Of a DNA stretch of 64,000 nt, positions 25,240 to 34,342 are shown in pieces. The stretch lies in the NCBI RefSeq assembly GCF_044596045.1, contig NZ_CP138995.1, positions 3,410,001 through 3,474,000 of the forward strand. The letters run 5' to 3'. How positions within the stretch are numbered: position 1 is the stretch's first letter; each line of letters opens with the position of its first letter. The notes under the pieces are model-generated. The model saw nothing but the letters and a program-made list of their open reading frames with translations. It did no database searches and was not told the origin of the DNA. The stretch comes from Flagellimonas sp947499585 (GTDB taxonomy: Bacteria; Bacteroidota; Bacteroidia; Flavobacteriales; Flavobacteriaceae). The translations under genes and the position numbers were made by a program.

Positions 25240-26265
25240 TTATTCACTATGCTTTGTATAATTCCGCCATTTGTCGATACAACTAACCATATCTTCAGGC
25301 AATTCGGAATTAAATCGCATAAACTCTCCTGTCTTTGGATGTTTAAAGCCTAATGTTTTTGCATGAAGGGCTTGTCTTGGCAAAATTTTAAAAGCATTTT
25401 CCACAAACTGTTTGTACTTGGTAAAAGTGGTGCCTTTTAAAATCTTATTGCCCCCATATCGCTCATCATTAAATAATGTGTGCCCTATATGTTTCATGTG
25501 AACACGAATCTGATGTGTTCTACCAGTTTCCAGCCTACATGAAACCAAAGTAATATAACCCAATCGTTCAACAACCTTATAATGCGTGACTGCCTCTTTT
25601 CCTTGATCTCCATCCGGAAAGACAATCATTTGCAGACGATTTTTAGGGTTTCTGGCAATATGCCCTTCTACAGTTCCTTCTTCTTCTTGCAAATTGCCCC
25701 AAACCAATGCCAAATATTCACGCTCACTGCTTTTCTCAAAAAACTGTTTTGCTAAATGGGTCATAGCAGCTTCCGTTTTGGCAATTACTAAAAGACCCGA
25801 AGTATCTTTATCTATACGGTGAACCAACCCAGGACGTTCAGAACTGTTCTTGGGTAAATTATCAAAATGATGAACCAAGGCATTAATCAAGGTTCCTGAA
25901 TAGTTGCCATGACCAGGGTGAACCACCATTCCGGCAGGTTTATTGACCACAAGAAGCGTTTCGTCTTCATAAACAATATCCAACGGAATATCTTCAGGAG
26001 TAAGTAAAAACTCATAAGGAGGGTGTTCAAATAAGACTTTTACCTCATCCCCAGCTTTTACTTTATAATTTTGTTTTACTATGGTATCATTTACCCAAAT
26101 GTGTCCTTGTTTGGCTGCCTGTTGAATCTTATTTCGAGTAGCATTTTCTATAAAATTCATTAGAAATTTGTCCACCCTTAAAGGCTCCTGCCCTTTTGAA
26201 GCTACAAACTTATGGTGTTCAAAAAGCTCATCTTGTGAAATCTCGGTATTTTCTGAAGTGTCCAT
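25240..26265 (-). CDS. RluA-family 23S rRNA pseudouridine synthase (RluD-like)
   Basis: 341 residues. An N-terminal S4 RNA-binding domain (VDKFLMNFIENATRNKIQQAAKQGHIWVND) is followed by the RluA catalytic domain with GLVHRIDKDTSGLLVIAKT (catalytic Asp in HRIDKDTSG), LETGRTHQIRVHMKHIGHTLFNDERYGG and PRQALHAKTLGFKHP. The RluD group modifies 23S rRNA helix 69. It begins 2 bp after the PASTA gene, an arrangement suggesting one transcript. Confidence 0.93.
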   Translation of the reverse strand: MDTSENTEISQDELFEHHKFVASKGQEPLRVDKFLMNFIENATRNKIQQAAKQGHIWVNDTIVKQNYKVKAGDEVKVLFEHPPYEFLLTPEDIPLDIVYEDETLLVVNKPAGMVVHPGHGNYSGTLINALVHHFDNLPKNSSERPGLVHRIDKDTSGLLVIAKTEAAMTHLAKQFFEKSSEREYLALVWGNLQEEEGTVEGHIARNPKNRLQMIVFPDGDQGKEAVTHYKVVERLGYITLVSCRLETGRTHQIRVHMKHIGHTLFNDERYGGNKILKGTTFTKYKQFVENAFKILPRQALHAKTLGFKHPKTGEFMRFNSELPEDMVSCIDKWRNYTKHSE

Positions 26266-26267
26266 AA

Positions 26268-26855
26268 TTATTGGGAATCTGCCTGTACGCGGGCACTTCC
26301 CGTAATTGTTCCATTACCACAAATCAGCTCTATTTTAGATGTTTTGGGCAATTTATCCCCAGGTTTCAAGTATTTCCCCTTGTGCTTCATTCTATAAACC
26401 ATGTCCCTTCCCAACTCATCTATGTAGGTAACACGTTGCACGTCCAGTCCTACTGCTCTTAACATAGATGCTGCGTTACGTTGAGTTACTTGAATAATAT
26501 CTGGAACCGTTACTTTTTTATATCCCGAAGGATTCACAGTAAAGTAAATCTTTCGGTTGGACTTTACTTTATTACCGGCTGGTGGGTCTTGGTCCAAAAT
26601 GGAAAATCTAGGATAATCTGGATTGTAATTGGAAGAATCCAAAACCTGATAGCGAAGTCCCGCATTTTCTACGGATTTGCGCATTTCCAAAACAGACATT
26701 TTTGAGAAATCTGGAACCTCAACAAACTCTCCGTGATTTGTAGAGCCTTTTAGCCACTGCAATACCAAAAAGCAAAAGAGCACAACCGCAACCAAGGCTA
26801 AACCTATTTGGATTAAGAAAATCTTACTTTTTAAAAAACTCAAAAAATGTTTCAT
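26268..26855 (-). CDS. Membrane-anchored PASTA-domain protein
   Basis: 195 residues. One membrane helix (residues ~13-34, IFLIQIGLALVAVVLFCFLVLQWL), then PASTA repeats at ~45-112 (FVEVPDFSKMSVLEMRKSVENAGLRYQVLDSS and FSILDQDPPAGNKVKSNRKIYFTV) and ~115-185 (VTVPDIIQVTQRNAASMLRAVGLDV). PASTA domains sense peptidoglycan fragments in Ser/Thr kinases and PBPs, but no kinase domain is attached or adjacent here. It lies next to ddl, which suggests a cell-wall role; this is inference. Confidence 0.87.
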   Translation of the reverse strand: MKHFLSFLKSKIFLIQIGLALVAVVLFCFLVLQWLKGSTNHGEFVEVPDFSKMSVLEMRKSVENAGLRYQVLDSSNYNPDYPRFSILDQDPPAGNKVKSNRKIYFTVNPSGYKKVTVPDIIQVTQRNAASMLRAVGLDVQRVTYIDELGRDMVYRMKHKGKYLKPGDKLPKTSKIELICGNGTITGSARVQADSQ

Positions 26856-26873
26856 GCATATGCCTTATCTGAA

Positions 26874-26881
26874 CAAATATA
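26874..26881 (-). promoter_or_regulatory. Putative -7 box of the PASTA-rluD operon
   Basis: The minus strand reads TATATTTG, an exact TAnnTTTG match, ending 18 nt before the PASTA ATG. It lies back to back with the ddl promoter candidate 21 bp away. Confidence 0.5.
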
Positions 26882-26902
26882 GGAAAGCCAGTCGTTTTTT
26901 CT

Positions 26903-26910
26903 TTACTTTG
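26903..26910 (+). promoter_or_regulatory. Putative -7 box of ddl
   Basis: TTACTTTG, 7 of 8 positions of TAnnTTTG, ending 23 nt before the ATG at 26934. It shares the short divergent region with the PASTA gene promoter. Confidence 0.35.
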
Positions 26911-26933
26911 ACATAGTGATATTCGACAAGCTG

Positions 26934-27908
26934 ATGAAAAAAAACATTGCCATCATTATGGGTGGTTACTCCAGTGAATATGAAATTTCAATTAAAAGCG
27001 GTAACGTGGTGTATCAATATTTGGATAAAACAGCCTACAATCCGTACCGTATCATCATCACAACTGAAAAATGGATTTATCTGGATGATGACAATACAGA
27101 ATTTCCTGTAAATAAGTCTGATTTCAGTGTTAAACTGAAAGATAAAACCGTCTATTTTGATTGTGTTTTTAATGCTATCCATGGAACGCCGGGAGAAGAT
27201 GGCATATTGCAAGCGTATTTTGAGTTATTGAACATACCGCAAACATCATGTGGCCATTATCAGGCTGCGCTTACCTTTAACAAAAGGGATTTGTTAAGTG
27301 CACTTAAACCATATGGTATTCATTGTGCCACATCTTTCTATTTAAATTTAGGGGATACAATTGATACAGATGCAATTGTGGACAAGGTAGGTCTTCCTTG
27401 TTTTGTAAAAGCCAACAGGGCTGGTAGTAGTTATGGTATTACCAAGGTATATGAAAAAGATAATCTAGGTGAAGCCATTACGAATGCTTTTAAGGAGGAT
27501 AATGAGGTTATCATTGAATCTTTCTTAGATGGAACAGAGGTATCTGTAGGGGTTATTACCTATAAAAATGAGGTCAAGGTGCTCCCTATAACCGAGATAG
27601 TTTCGGAAAACGATTTTTTTGACTACGAAGCAAAGTATCAAGGAAAGTCACAAGAAATAACACCTGCAAGAATTTCTAAAATACAAGAAGAACGTGTTAT
27701 AAGATGGGCGGAATACATTTATAAAACCCTTGGGTTAAAAGGTTATACGCGTAGTGAATTCATCTTTCTAGAAGACGAACCATATCTTTTAGAAGTCAAT
27801 ACTACACCCGGCCTTACTGAAGAAAGTATTTTACCGCAACAGGCAAATGCCGCAGGAATTTCATTAGAAGAGCTATTTGGCAGCGCCATAGAAGAAACAT
27901 TACGATAG
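26934..27908 (+). CDS. ddl: D-alanine--D-alanine ligase
   Basis: 324 residues, ATP-grasp fold. MKKNIAIIMGGYSSEYEISIKSG start, FNAIHGTPGEDGILQAYFELLNIPQTSCG, LPCFVKANRAGSSYGITKV, EVSVGVI and LLEVNTTPGLTEESILPQQ are Ddl hallmarks. It makes the D-Ala-D-Ala dipeptide for peptidoglycan. A GTG at 26916 would add six residues, but the ATG at 26934 matches the family start. coaD follows 32 bp later, probably in one operon. Confidence 0.95.
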   Translation: MKKNIAIIMGGYSSEYEISIKSGNVVYQYLDKTAYNPYRIIITTEKWIYLDDDNTEFPVNKSDFSVKLKDKTVYFDCVFNAIHGTPGEDGILQAYFELLNIPQTSCGHYQAALTFNKRDLLSALKPYGIHCATSFYLNLGDTIDTDAIVDKVGLPCFVKANRAGSSYGITKVYEKDNLGEAITNAFKEDNEVIIESFLDGTEVSVGVITYKNEVKVLPITEIVSENDFFDYEAKYQGKSQEITPARISKIQEERVIRWAEYIYKTLGLKGYTRSEFIFLEDEPYLLEVNTTPGLTEESILPQQANAAGISLEELFGSAIEETLR

Positions 27909-27940
27909 AAAATCTGTATTTTTAAACAAACTTTTCAAAC

Positions 27941-28399
27941 ATGAGACGTGCCATCTTTCCAGGTTCTTTTGACCCATTGACCTTAGGCCATTATGATATC
28001 ATAAAAAGGGGCATAACGCTATTTGATGAGCTCGTAATTGCAATAGGTATAAATGCGGATAAAAAATACATGTTCTCTTTGGAAGAAAGGACAAAGTTCA
28101 TTGAAGAGGCTTTTAAAGATGAGCCAAAAATAAAAGTGGTGACCTATGAAGGCCTAACGGTGGATTTTTGCAAAAAAATAGATGCCGATTTCATCTTGAG
28201 AGGGTTGAGAAATCCCGGAGATTTTGAATTTGAAAAGGCTATTGCCCATACCAATAGAAAACTTTCCGAAATTGAAACAGTATTTTTATTGACCTCTTCG
28301 GGCAAATCCTATATCAGTTCGTCCATTGTAAGAGATGTCATTAGAAATGGTGGGGACTATACTGGTTTGGTCCCGGATACAGTAGTCGTTAAATCCTAA
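27941..28399 (+). CDS. coaD: Pantetheine-phosphate adenylyltransferase
   Basis: 152 residues, nucleotidyltransferase fold. RRAIFPGSFDPLTLGHYDIIKRG holds the TxGH-type (LGHY) motif. VTYEGLTVDFCKKIDADFILRGLRNPGDFEFE and SSSIVRDVIRNGGDYTGLVP are CoaD-typical. It transfers AMP to 4'-phosphopantetheine in CoA synthesis. Length matches the family. It lies behind ddl, as often in Flavobacteria. Confidence 0.96.
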   Translation: MRRAIFPGSFDPLTLGHYDIIKRGITLFDELVIAIGINADKKYMFSLEERTKFIEEAFKDEPKIKVVTYEGLTVDFCKKIDADFILRGLRNPGDFEFEKAIAHTNRKLSEIETVFLLTSSGKSYISSSIVRDVIRNGGDYTGLVPDTVVVKS

Positions 28400-28603
28400 C
28401 CTTGGTCTGCAAGAGATGAAATCTTGTAAAATTTGTAGTACTTCTAAAATGCTCCATCCCTAACCCTTCAAACCTCTCATTTCGTTTAGCAAACCACATA
28501 TTTGTTGTAGTTCGCAACAATAAATGAGTGAATAATAGCAATACTACTATTTTAGTCAGAAATTTCTTATAGTTTCAAAGAACCCCCAAATCTGAACCTT
28601 ATT

Positions 28604-30454
28604 TTGAAAACAATTGAAACCGTTCCTTACCATTACTTATTAAAGCAATTACCTAAAGCCACCGCTCTTGTTGATACGAATTATTCTTTGATAGAAGCCT
28701 CTAATTCATGGTTGAACATTTTTGATTTAGAACATTTCGAACCAAAAAATACACATAACAGAAGCGTTTTTGATTTTTACGATAGCCATAAAGAGTTTTC
28801 AAGCAAAACGCTAAAGGAATGTTTGTCAAAAAAGCACAAACAGGTAATTCGTCATAAAAGAAATGAGAAAGAAAATGAAAGATGGTTTGAAAGTACTTTT
28901 GCGCCTTGGTTTGATGAAAAAGAAAATGTACTTGGAACAATAGTACAAATAGAAGACATAACTAAGGAAATTGAAAAAGAACTTGAACTTGAAAGAATCA
29001 AAACTTTGCTTCAGGCAAAATCCGAGGTTGCCAAAGTAGGTAGTTGGGAATATGACATATCCACGGAAAATCTTACTTGGTGTAAAGTAACTAAAGAAAT
29101 TCACCAAGTCTCACCCAACTTTAAACCCAAGATAAATCAGGGTATAGAATTCTACAAACAGGGATATAGCAGAAACAAAATTTCCATGTTGTTCCATAAA
29201 GCATTGGAAGATGGAACCCCATATAACGAGCGCTTAATCATAATTACCAATAAAGGGGAAGAGAAATGGGTGACAGCCGGTGGAAAAGCCATCAAGAAAA
29301 ATGGAAAGATTGTTAAGCTCTTTGGAACTTTTCAAGATATTAACGATCAAGTTCTAGCTGAAATTAAGACAAAGGAAAGCGAACAGTTATTGACTACCTT
29401 AATTGATAATCTTCCCATAAATGTCTTTATAAAGGACAAGGAATCTAGAAAAATACTGGTAAACAAAACGGAGTGTGAATACTTAGGCGCTAATTCAAAG
29501 GATTTAATAGGTAAAACGGATTTTGATCTTTATGATGATAGAGTAGCGCAGATTTCAAGAGATGAGGATCTAGAAGTAATGCGCACATTAAAACCTATGA
29601 TCGGAAGAGAAACCATTAATGTAAGAAAAGATGGTAGCGCAACTAATTTTCTAACCTCAAAGATTCCGCTTCTAGACATTAAGGGTAAAGCATACGGCCT
29701 AATTGGCATGAGTATGGATATCACCCATATAAAACAAAAGGAAGATCAATTACAGGATTTAATCAATGTAACCGCAATACAAAACAAAAAATTAATAAAC
29801 TTCGCGCACATTGTTTCTCACAATTTAAGATCACATACAGCCAATTTTTCTATGCTTCTAGAATTTCTTATTAAAGAAAAAGAAGAAAAGGAGAAAAAAA
29901 GAATCATGAAAATGTTGTCCCATGCTTCTGATAATCTATTAGATACATTGGAAAATTTAAATGAAGTTGTGGATATAAGTACCAATGTCAATCTAGATAA
30001 GAAATCTTTAAACCTCAACGAGAACATTCTTAAAGTTCAACAAAATCTAGCTGGTTTCTTGGTGAAAAACAAAGTGGAATTCATTAATTCCGTTCCAAAT
30101 AATTTATCGGTAATGAGTGTTCCTGCATACCTGGAGAGCATTGTTCTAAACTTAGTTACCAATGCCGTAAAGTATTGCAAACCAAAAGAAAATCCCACCA
30201 TTACCTTAAGTGCTCAAAAACAAGAAAAAAGTGTCGTTTTCAGCATAAGTGATAATGGTATGGGCATAGATTTAAATAGGTACGGAGGTAAAATCTTTGG
30301 AATGTACAAAACCTTTCATAACAACAAAGATGCTAGAGGTCTTGGTCTATATATTATAAAGAATCAAGTAGAGGCAATGGGTGGTAATATAACTGTAAGT
30401 AGTGAAGTGGATAAGGGGACTACATTCAATGTTTATTTTAATGAAGAAGATTAA
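28604..30454 (+). CDS. PAS-domain sensor histidine kinase
   Basis: 616 residues, no membrane segment visible, so probably cytoplasmic. Three PAS-like regions (about 1-130, 135-255 and 262-385; the last with NLPINVFIKDKESRKILVNKTECEYLG), H-box His406 in IVSHNLRSHTANF, and an ATPase domain (NLVTNAVKYC, ISDNGMGIDL, ARGLGLYIIKNQVEAMGG). The start is a TTG: there is no in-frame ATG between the upstream stop at 28553 and the conserved region. The receiver gene overlaps its end by 14 bp, forming a two-component pair. The signal is unknown. Confidence 0.9.
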   Translation: MKTIETVPYHYLLKQLPKATALVDTNYSLIEASNSWLNIFDLEHFEPKNTHNRSVFDFYDSHKEFSSKTLKECLSKKHKQVIRHKRNEKENERWFESTFAPWFDEKENVLGTIVQIEDITKEIEKELELERIKTLLQAKSEVAKVGSWEYDISTENLTWCKVTKEIHQVSPNFKPKINQGIEFYKQGYSRNKISMLFHKALEDGTPYNERLIIITNKGEEKWVTAGGKAIKKNGKIVKLFGTFQDINDQVLAEIKTKESEQLLTTLIDNLPINVFIKDKESRKILVNKTECEYLGANSKDLIGKTDFDLYDDRVAQISRDEDLEVMRTLKPMIGRETINVRKDGSATNFLTSKIPLLDIKGKAYGLIGMSMDITHIKQKEDQLQDLINVTAIQNKKLINFAHIVSHNLRSHTANFSMLLEFLIKEKEEKEKKRIMKMLSHASDNLLDTLENLNEVVDISTNVNLDKKSLNLNENILKVQQNLAGFLVKNKVEFINSVPNNLSVMSVPAYLESIVLNLVTNAVKYCKPKENPTITLSAQKQEKSVVFSISDNGMGIDLNRYGGKIFGMYKTFHNNKDARGLGLYIIKNQVEAMGGNITVSSEVDKGTTFNVYFNEED

Positions 30455-30854
30455 TAGCATATTTATTATAGATGATGACCCAATAACAATTTTCGGCATA
30501 AAAAAAATGCTGAAAACCACTGTCATTTGCAAAGAAATTAAAGCCTTTGAAAATGGAAAAACAGCGTTGGAAGGGTTAACAAAAAGGATTGAAAAAGGAG
30601 CTTCTGTGCCAGAGGTTATTTTTTTAGACATCAATATGCCCATTATGGATGGATGGGAGTTTTTGGAAGAGTTTGTTGGCATGGATATCAAGGAAAAAAT
30701 AATCATTAATGTGATTACATCATCTATCGATCCTTTAGATTATCAAAGATGGAATGACTTTAGGTTAAAGTGCCTACACTATCTTAACTTCAAAAACAAA
30801 CCCATATACAAAATTGAAGCTACTGACCTGAACAGGGTCAATATAGCATCATAA
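30441..30854 (+). CDS. Receiver-domain response regulator, partner of the PAS kinase
   Basis: 137 residues from the ATG at 30441. Receiver domain with IFIIDDDPITIFG, phospho-acceptor Asp63 in VIFLDINMPIMDGWEFL, and NVITSSIDPLD. No DNA-binding domain. The start overlaps the kinase stop by 14 bp, so translation is coupled. A frame opening at 30402 is longer but reaches into the kinase. Such stand-alone receivers are common next to PAS kinases in Flavobacteria and act by protein contact or phosphorelay. Confidence 0.88.
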   Translation: MKKINSIFIIDDDPITIFGIKKMLKTTVICKEIKAFENGKTALEGLTKRIEKGASVPEVIFLDINMPIMDGWEFLEEFVGMDIKEKIIINVITSSIDPLDYQRWNDFRLKCLHYLNFKNKPIYKIEATDLNRVNIAS

Positions 30855-30926
30855 TTATTTTATTGCCTATTTTTATCGTAGGAAAGAAATTTTCCCAAGC
30901 CTATTTTCAATTAGCATTCCACGACC

Positions 30927-32702
30927 TTGAAGTATTTATTTTTTTTGATAGTACTAATATTCTTTTTATCCTGTGAAACCCAAACACAAGATAAAATTGC
31001 CTCCTACCAAACATTTTTTGAAACCTCACAAGGAAAAGAGACTCCCACATATGAAGAAACCATTGCTTTTTATATAAAATTGGCAAAGGATTTTCCTGAA
31101 ATCAATATTCAAACTTTAGGACAAACAGATAGTGGGTACCCCTTGCATATGGTCACCTTTAATCCTGATGGGGATTTTAATTTTGAAAACGTGCGTAAGG
31201 AAAAAGCCATTATCCTAATTAATAACGGCATACATCCTGGAGAAAGCGATGGTATTGATGCCACCATGCTTCTTTATCGTGATTTGGCAACAAAAAAACT
31301 ATCTCACCCAAAAAACACAATTTTAGTAACCATTCCTATTTACAATATTGGAGGAGCTTTGTATAGAAATTCTACGACCAGAGCAAATCAAAACGGACCA
31401 TCTGAATATGGTTTTCGCGGAAATGCATTGAATTATGATCTGAACAGGGATTTTATAAAAATGGATACTAAAAATGCAAAGACCTTTACACAGATTTTTC
31501 ATTTAGTACAACCCGACATTTTTATTGACAACCATGTAAGCAACGGCGCAGATTATCAATACACATTAACACATCTTTTTACGCAACACAACAAGATGGG
31601 TGGAAAACTTGGCAATTATCTTCATAAAGAATTTATGCCCAAAGTAGAAAAATCATTGGCAGATAAAGATTTGGATATCACCCCTTATGTAAATGTGTTC
31701 AATAGGCCACCAGAATTTGGTTTTAGCCAATTTATAGATCACCCTAGGTATTCAACAGGTTATACCACCCTTTGGAGCACTTTAGGTTTAATGGTGGAAA
31801 CCCATATGCTAAAACCATATAAAAAGAGGGTTGAAGGCACTTATGAACTTATGCATAGCATGATATCCGTTGCTGAAAAGGAATACGATACTATAAAAAC
31901 GATGCGCAAAGAGACTTTGGAAGAAAATCCCAAGGCTTCAGCGTATTACTTCAACTGGCATGTGGATACCACCCAAACATCAACATTGAATTTTAAAGGG
32001 TATGAGGCCGAGCGAGTACAAAGTCAAGTTACTGGTTTGTGGAGGTTAAAATATGATCAAACTAAACCTTTTACCAAAGAGACTACTTATTATAACTATT
32101 ACGCGCCACAAGATACAATTACGGTTCCTGCCGCATATCTAATCAAGCAAAGCTGGCAAAAAATAATGGATAGATTGGATGCGAATAGAATTCAATATTT
32201 TGAGATAGAGAAAGATACCGTTCTATCAGTGGAATCCTATAAAATTGTAGATTACAATACCAGAGAAAACCCATATGAAGGGCACTACCTTCATTATGAT
32301 ACTGAAGTTGGAAAAAGTATGATTAAGGTTGCTTTCAGAGCTGGTGATTATGTAGTCCCAACAAATCAGCATGGTATTAGATATATATTGGAAACCCTTG
32401 AACCCCAAGGAGCAGATTCCTTTTTTAATTGGAACTTCTTTGACACCGTTCTTCAACAAAAAGAGGGGTTTTCCCCATATGTTTTTGAAGATGTAGCCTT
32501 GGATATGCTGAAAAAAGATTCTGTACTTCGTGGTAATTTTTTACTCAAAAAAGAAATTGATATAGAATTTTCTAAAGACTGGTATGCACAACTAGACTGG
32601 ATTTATCAGCGCTCAAAACATAAAGAAGACCCCTATTTAAGATACCCGGTCTATCGCATTGTAAAAGGCAGTAGGGCTGCAACTATTCTTGCTCAGGATT
32701 AA
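30927..32702 (+). CDS. M14-family zinc carboxypeptidase-like lipoprotein
   Basis: 591 residues. A lipoprotein signal ends at Cys16 (FFLSCETQ). The M14 metallopeptidase core has zinc motif HPGES (in NNGIHPGESDGIDATMLLYRDL), NRDFIKMDTKNAK with the conserved NRDF (NR..x), and IDNHVSNGADYQY with the third metal His. The C-terminal ~250 residues are an extra domain of unknown fold. The start is TTG at 30927. Envelope location is likely. It converges with the NUDIX gene, with 20 bp of overlap at the 3' ends. Confidence 0.88.
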   Translation: MKYLFFLIVLIFFLSCETQTQDKIASYQTFFETSQGKETPTYEETIAFYIKLAKDFPEINIQTLGQTDSGYPLHMVTFNPDGDFNFENVRKEKAIILINNGIHPGESDGIDATMLLYRDLATKKLSHPKNTILVTIPIYNIGGALYRNSTTRANQNGPSEYGFRGNALNYDLNRDFIKMDTKNAKTFTQIFHLVQPDIFIDNHVSNGADYQYTLTHLFTQHNKMGGKLGNYLHKEFMPKVEKSLADKDLDITPYVNVFNRPPEFGFSQFIDHPRYSTGYTTLWSTLGLMVETHMLKPYKKRVEGTYELMHSMISVAEKEYDTIKTMRKETLEENPKASAYYFNWHVDTTQTSTLNFKGYEAERVQSQVTGLWRLKYDQTKPFTKETTYYNYYAPQDTITVPAAYLIKQSWQKIMDRLDANRIQYFEIEKDTVLSVESYKIVDYNTRENPYEGHYLHYDTEVGKSMIKVAFRAGDYVVPTNQHGIRYILETLEPQGADSFFNWNFFDTVLQQKEGFSPYVFEDVALDMLKKDSVLRGNFLLKKEIDIEFSKDWYAQLDWIYQRSKHKEDPYLRYPVYRIVKGSRAATILAQD

Positions 32703-33291
32703 ACCAACCTTCAAATAAAATTTTAATATTGAAGTATGAGTTTTTTAACGCTTTTTTTGCTTTTTTAGGACCTTTCCACTTTACTTTCATAATCCCCTCT
32801 TCTTTCTGTCCAATTAACTTACCATCATATGTTGTGTACATGGCAAACCAATGTACTTGCTTTAAGCGGTATTCTCCGCTTCTTCTAAAGACATGATATG
32901 TAGTTCGTAGAAACTTGTCAATAACCAAGTCTCGTACACCTGTTTCCTCTTCTACCTCTCTAATAGCTGCCTTTTCAATAGATTCGCCTTTGTCAACCTT
33001 ACCTTTAGGTAAGTCCCATTTATCATTTCTATAAATGAATAAAATCTTGCCTTTTGGATTTGTTACAAACCCTCCTCCTGCTACCACTACCGGAAGCTTA
33101 TGCATAAAAACATCAAGTATTTTTTCTTCATCCGGATGGTATATGTAAGCTTCTTTCAACCTACCCTTAGACAAAGAATCTATAGCCATTAGTATAGAAT
33201 CACCATCCAAAGAAAAGAGGTTTCCATTAGAATTCTCTTGACGCTCATTTGTTAAAATCAGTGGGGACTCATTAACAAAAACTTTATACAT
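32683..33291 (-). CDS. NUDIX hydrolase
   Basis: 202 residues from the ATG at 33291. A perfect Nudix box GKVDKGESIEKAAIREVEEETGV follows the strand KWDLP. It hydrolyses nucleoside diphosphate-linked substrates, but which one is unknown. A GTG at 33318 would make it overlap pyrE by 20 bp; the ATG start is preferred because only 7 bp then separate the two divergent genes. The last 20 bp overlap the convergent M14 peptidase gene. Confidence 0.9.
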   Translation of the reverse strand: MYKVFVNESPLILTNERQENSNGNLFSLDGDSILMAIDSLSKGRLKEAYIYHPDEEKILDVFMHKLPVVVAGGGFVTNPKGKILFIYRNDKWDLPKGKVDKGESIEKAAIREVEEETGVRDLVIDKFLRTTYHVFRRSGEYRLKQVHWFAMYTTYDGKLIGQKEEGIMKVKWKGPKKAKKALKNSYFNIKILFEGWFNPEQE

Positions 33292-33294
33292 TTG
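33287..33294 (+). promoter_or_regulatory. Putative -7 box of pyrE, close to the start codon
   Basis: TACATTTG matches TAnnTTTG and ends only 4 nt before the pyrE ATG at 33299, implying an mRNA with almost no 5' UTR. The box lies over the start codon of the divergent NUDIX gene. Confidence 0.35.
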
Positions 33295-33298
33295 CGCA

Positions 33299-33937
33299 AT
33301 GGTTTTAAACAAGGACACTGCAAAAAAAACAGCCGAACTTCTGCTACAAATTAATGCAATTAAGTTGGAACCAGAAAATCCATTTACTTGGGCTTCTGGT
33401 TGGAAATCTCCTATCTATTGTGATAATAGAGTTATGCTCTCCTATCCCAAAATAAGAAATTATGTAGGAGAAGAGATGGCAAAACAGGTGGAAACATTGT
33501 ATGGAAAACCAGATGTTATTGCCGGAGTTGCTACAGGAGCTATAGGGATTGGCATTTTAGTTGCTGAGGCAATGGGACTGCCATTTATCTATGTTCGCCC
33601 AGAACCAAAATCGCACGGTAGACAGAATCAGATTGAAGGCTATTTGGAACCAGGGCAAAATGTGGTGGTCATTGAAGACCTAATAAGCACAGGTAAAAGC
33701 AGTCTAAATGCAGTAAAAGCATTAAAGGCCCAACAAGCCAACGTGCAGGGTATGATTGCCATTTTTACTTATGGATTTGCCACTGCGACAGAAAATTTTT
33801 CAAATGAAAATGTGAAGCTTCATACTTTATCAGATTATGACCATTTGATTGAGCAAGCTTCTGAAACCAATTATATAAAAGAATCTCATCTACAAACCTT
33901 GTTGCAGTGGAAATCAAATCCGCAGCAATGGAAATAA
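33299..33937 (+). CDS. pyrE: Orotate phosphoribosyltransferase
   Basis: 212 residues. FTWASGWKSPIYCDNRVMLSYPKIRN start, VIAGVATGAIGIGILVAEAMGLPFIYVRPEPKSHGRQNQIEG and the PRPP loop VVVIEDLISTGKSSLNAV are decisive for PyrE. It makes OMP in pyrimidine synthesis. Divergent from NUDIX with just 7 bp between start codons. The SRPBCC gene follows after 9 bp, in the same transcript. Confidence 0.96.
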   Translation: MVLNKDTAKKTAELLLQINAIKLEPENPFTWASGWKSPIYCDNRVMLSYPKIRNYVGEEMAKQVETLYGKPDVIAGVATGAIGIGILVAEAMGLPFIYVRPEPKSHGRQNQIEGYLEPGQNVVVIEDLISTGKSSLNAVKALKAQQANVQGMIAIFTYGFATATENFSNENVKLHTLSDYDHLIEQASETNYIKESHLQTLLQWKSNPQQWK

Positions 33938-33946
33938 TTTTACAAT

Positions 33947-34342
33947 ATGCATATTGAAGTCTCTAAAAAGAAAGTGGCCAAAAGTGATAAAGAAGTTTTT
34001 GATTTTTTAAGCGACATCAAAAATTTTAAGACTTTAATGCCTGATAATATTGACAAATTTGAGGTTTTAGATGAAAAAACTTTCAAGTTTGCTTTAAAGG
34101 GCATGCCAGAAATAATCCTAAGATTAAAAGAGCAGTTCTCAAACGAAAAGGTTGTACTTGGGGCAGCAAGTGATAAATTACCATTTACACTGACTGGAAA
34201 TATAGAGGCTTTAAGCGAAAATGAAAGTGAAGTAGGTCTTAGTTTTGAAGGGGAATTTAATGCCATGATGGCCATGATGATAAAAACTCCGATTACCAAT
34301 TTCATGGAGACGCTCTCGTCAAATTTGGATAAAATAAGTTAG
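33947..34342 (+). CDS. SRPBCC-fold (polyketide cyclase-like) small protein
   Basis: 131 residues with the START/SRPBCC pattern: VAKSDKEVFDFLSDIKNFKTLMPDNIDKFEVLDEKTFKFALKG at the N-terminus, central strands (LRLKEQFSNEKVVLGAASDKLPFTL), and a long C-terminal helix. Members bind hydrophobic ligands, but no ligand or enzyme role can be assigned. It follows pyrE by 9 bp and its stop codon overlaps that of the convergent birA gene (TTAG at 34339-34342). Confidence 0.8.
   Translation: MHIEVSKKKVAKSDKEVFDFLSDIKNFKTLMPDNIDKFEVLDEKTFKFALKGMPEIILRLKEQFSNEKVVLGAASDKLPFTLTGNIEALSENESEVGLSFEGEFNAMMAMMIKTPITNFMETLSSNLDKIS

Noticed and set aside
26916..26933. GTG start six codons before the ddl ATG
   Set aside because: MKKNIAIIMGG from 26934 is the usual family start, and the promoter box spacing fits the ATG better.
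28502..28520. Short inverted repeat TTGTTG/CAACAA upstream of the PAS kinase
   Set aside because: Only 6 bp with no link to a promoter box; likely chance in AT-rich DNA.
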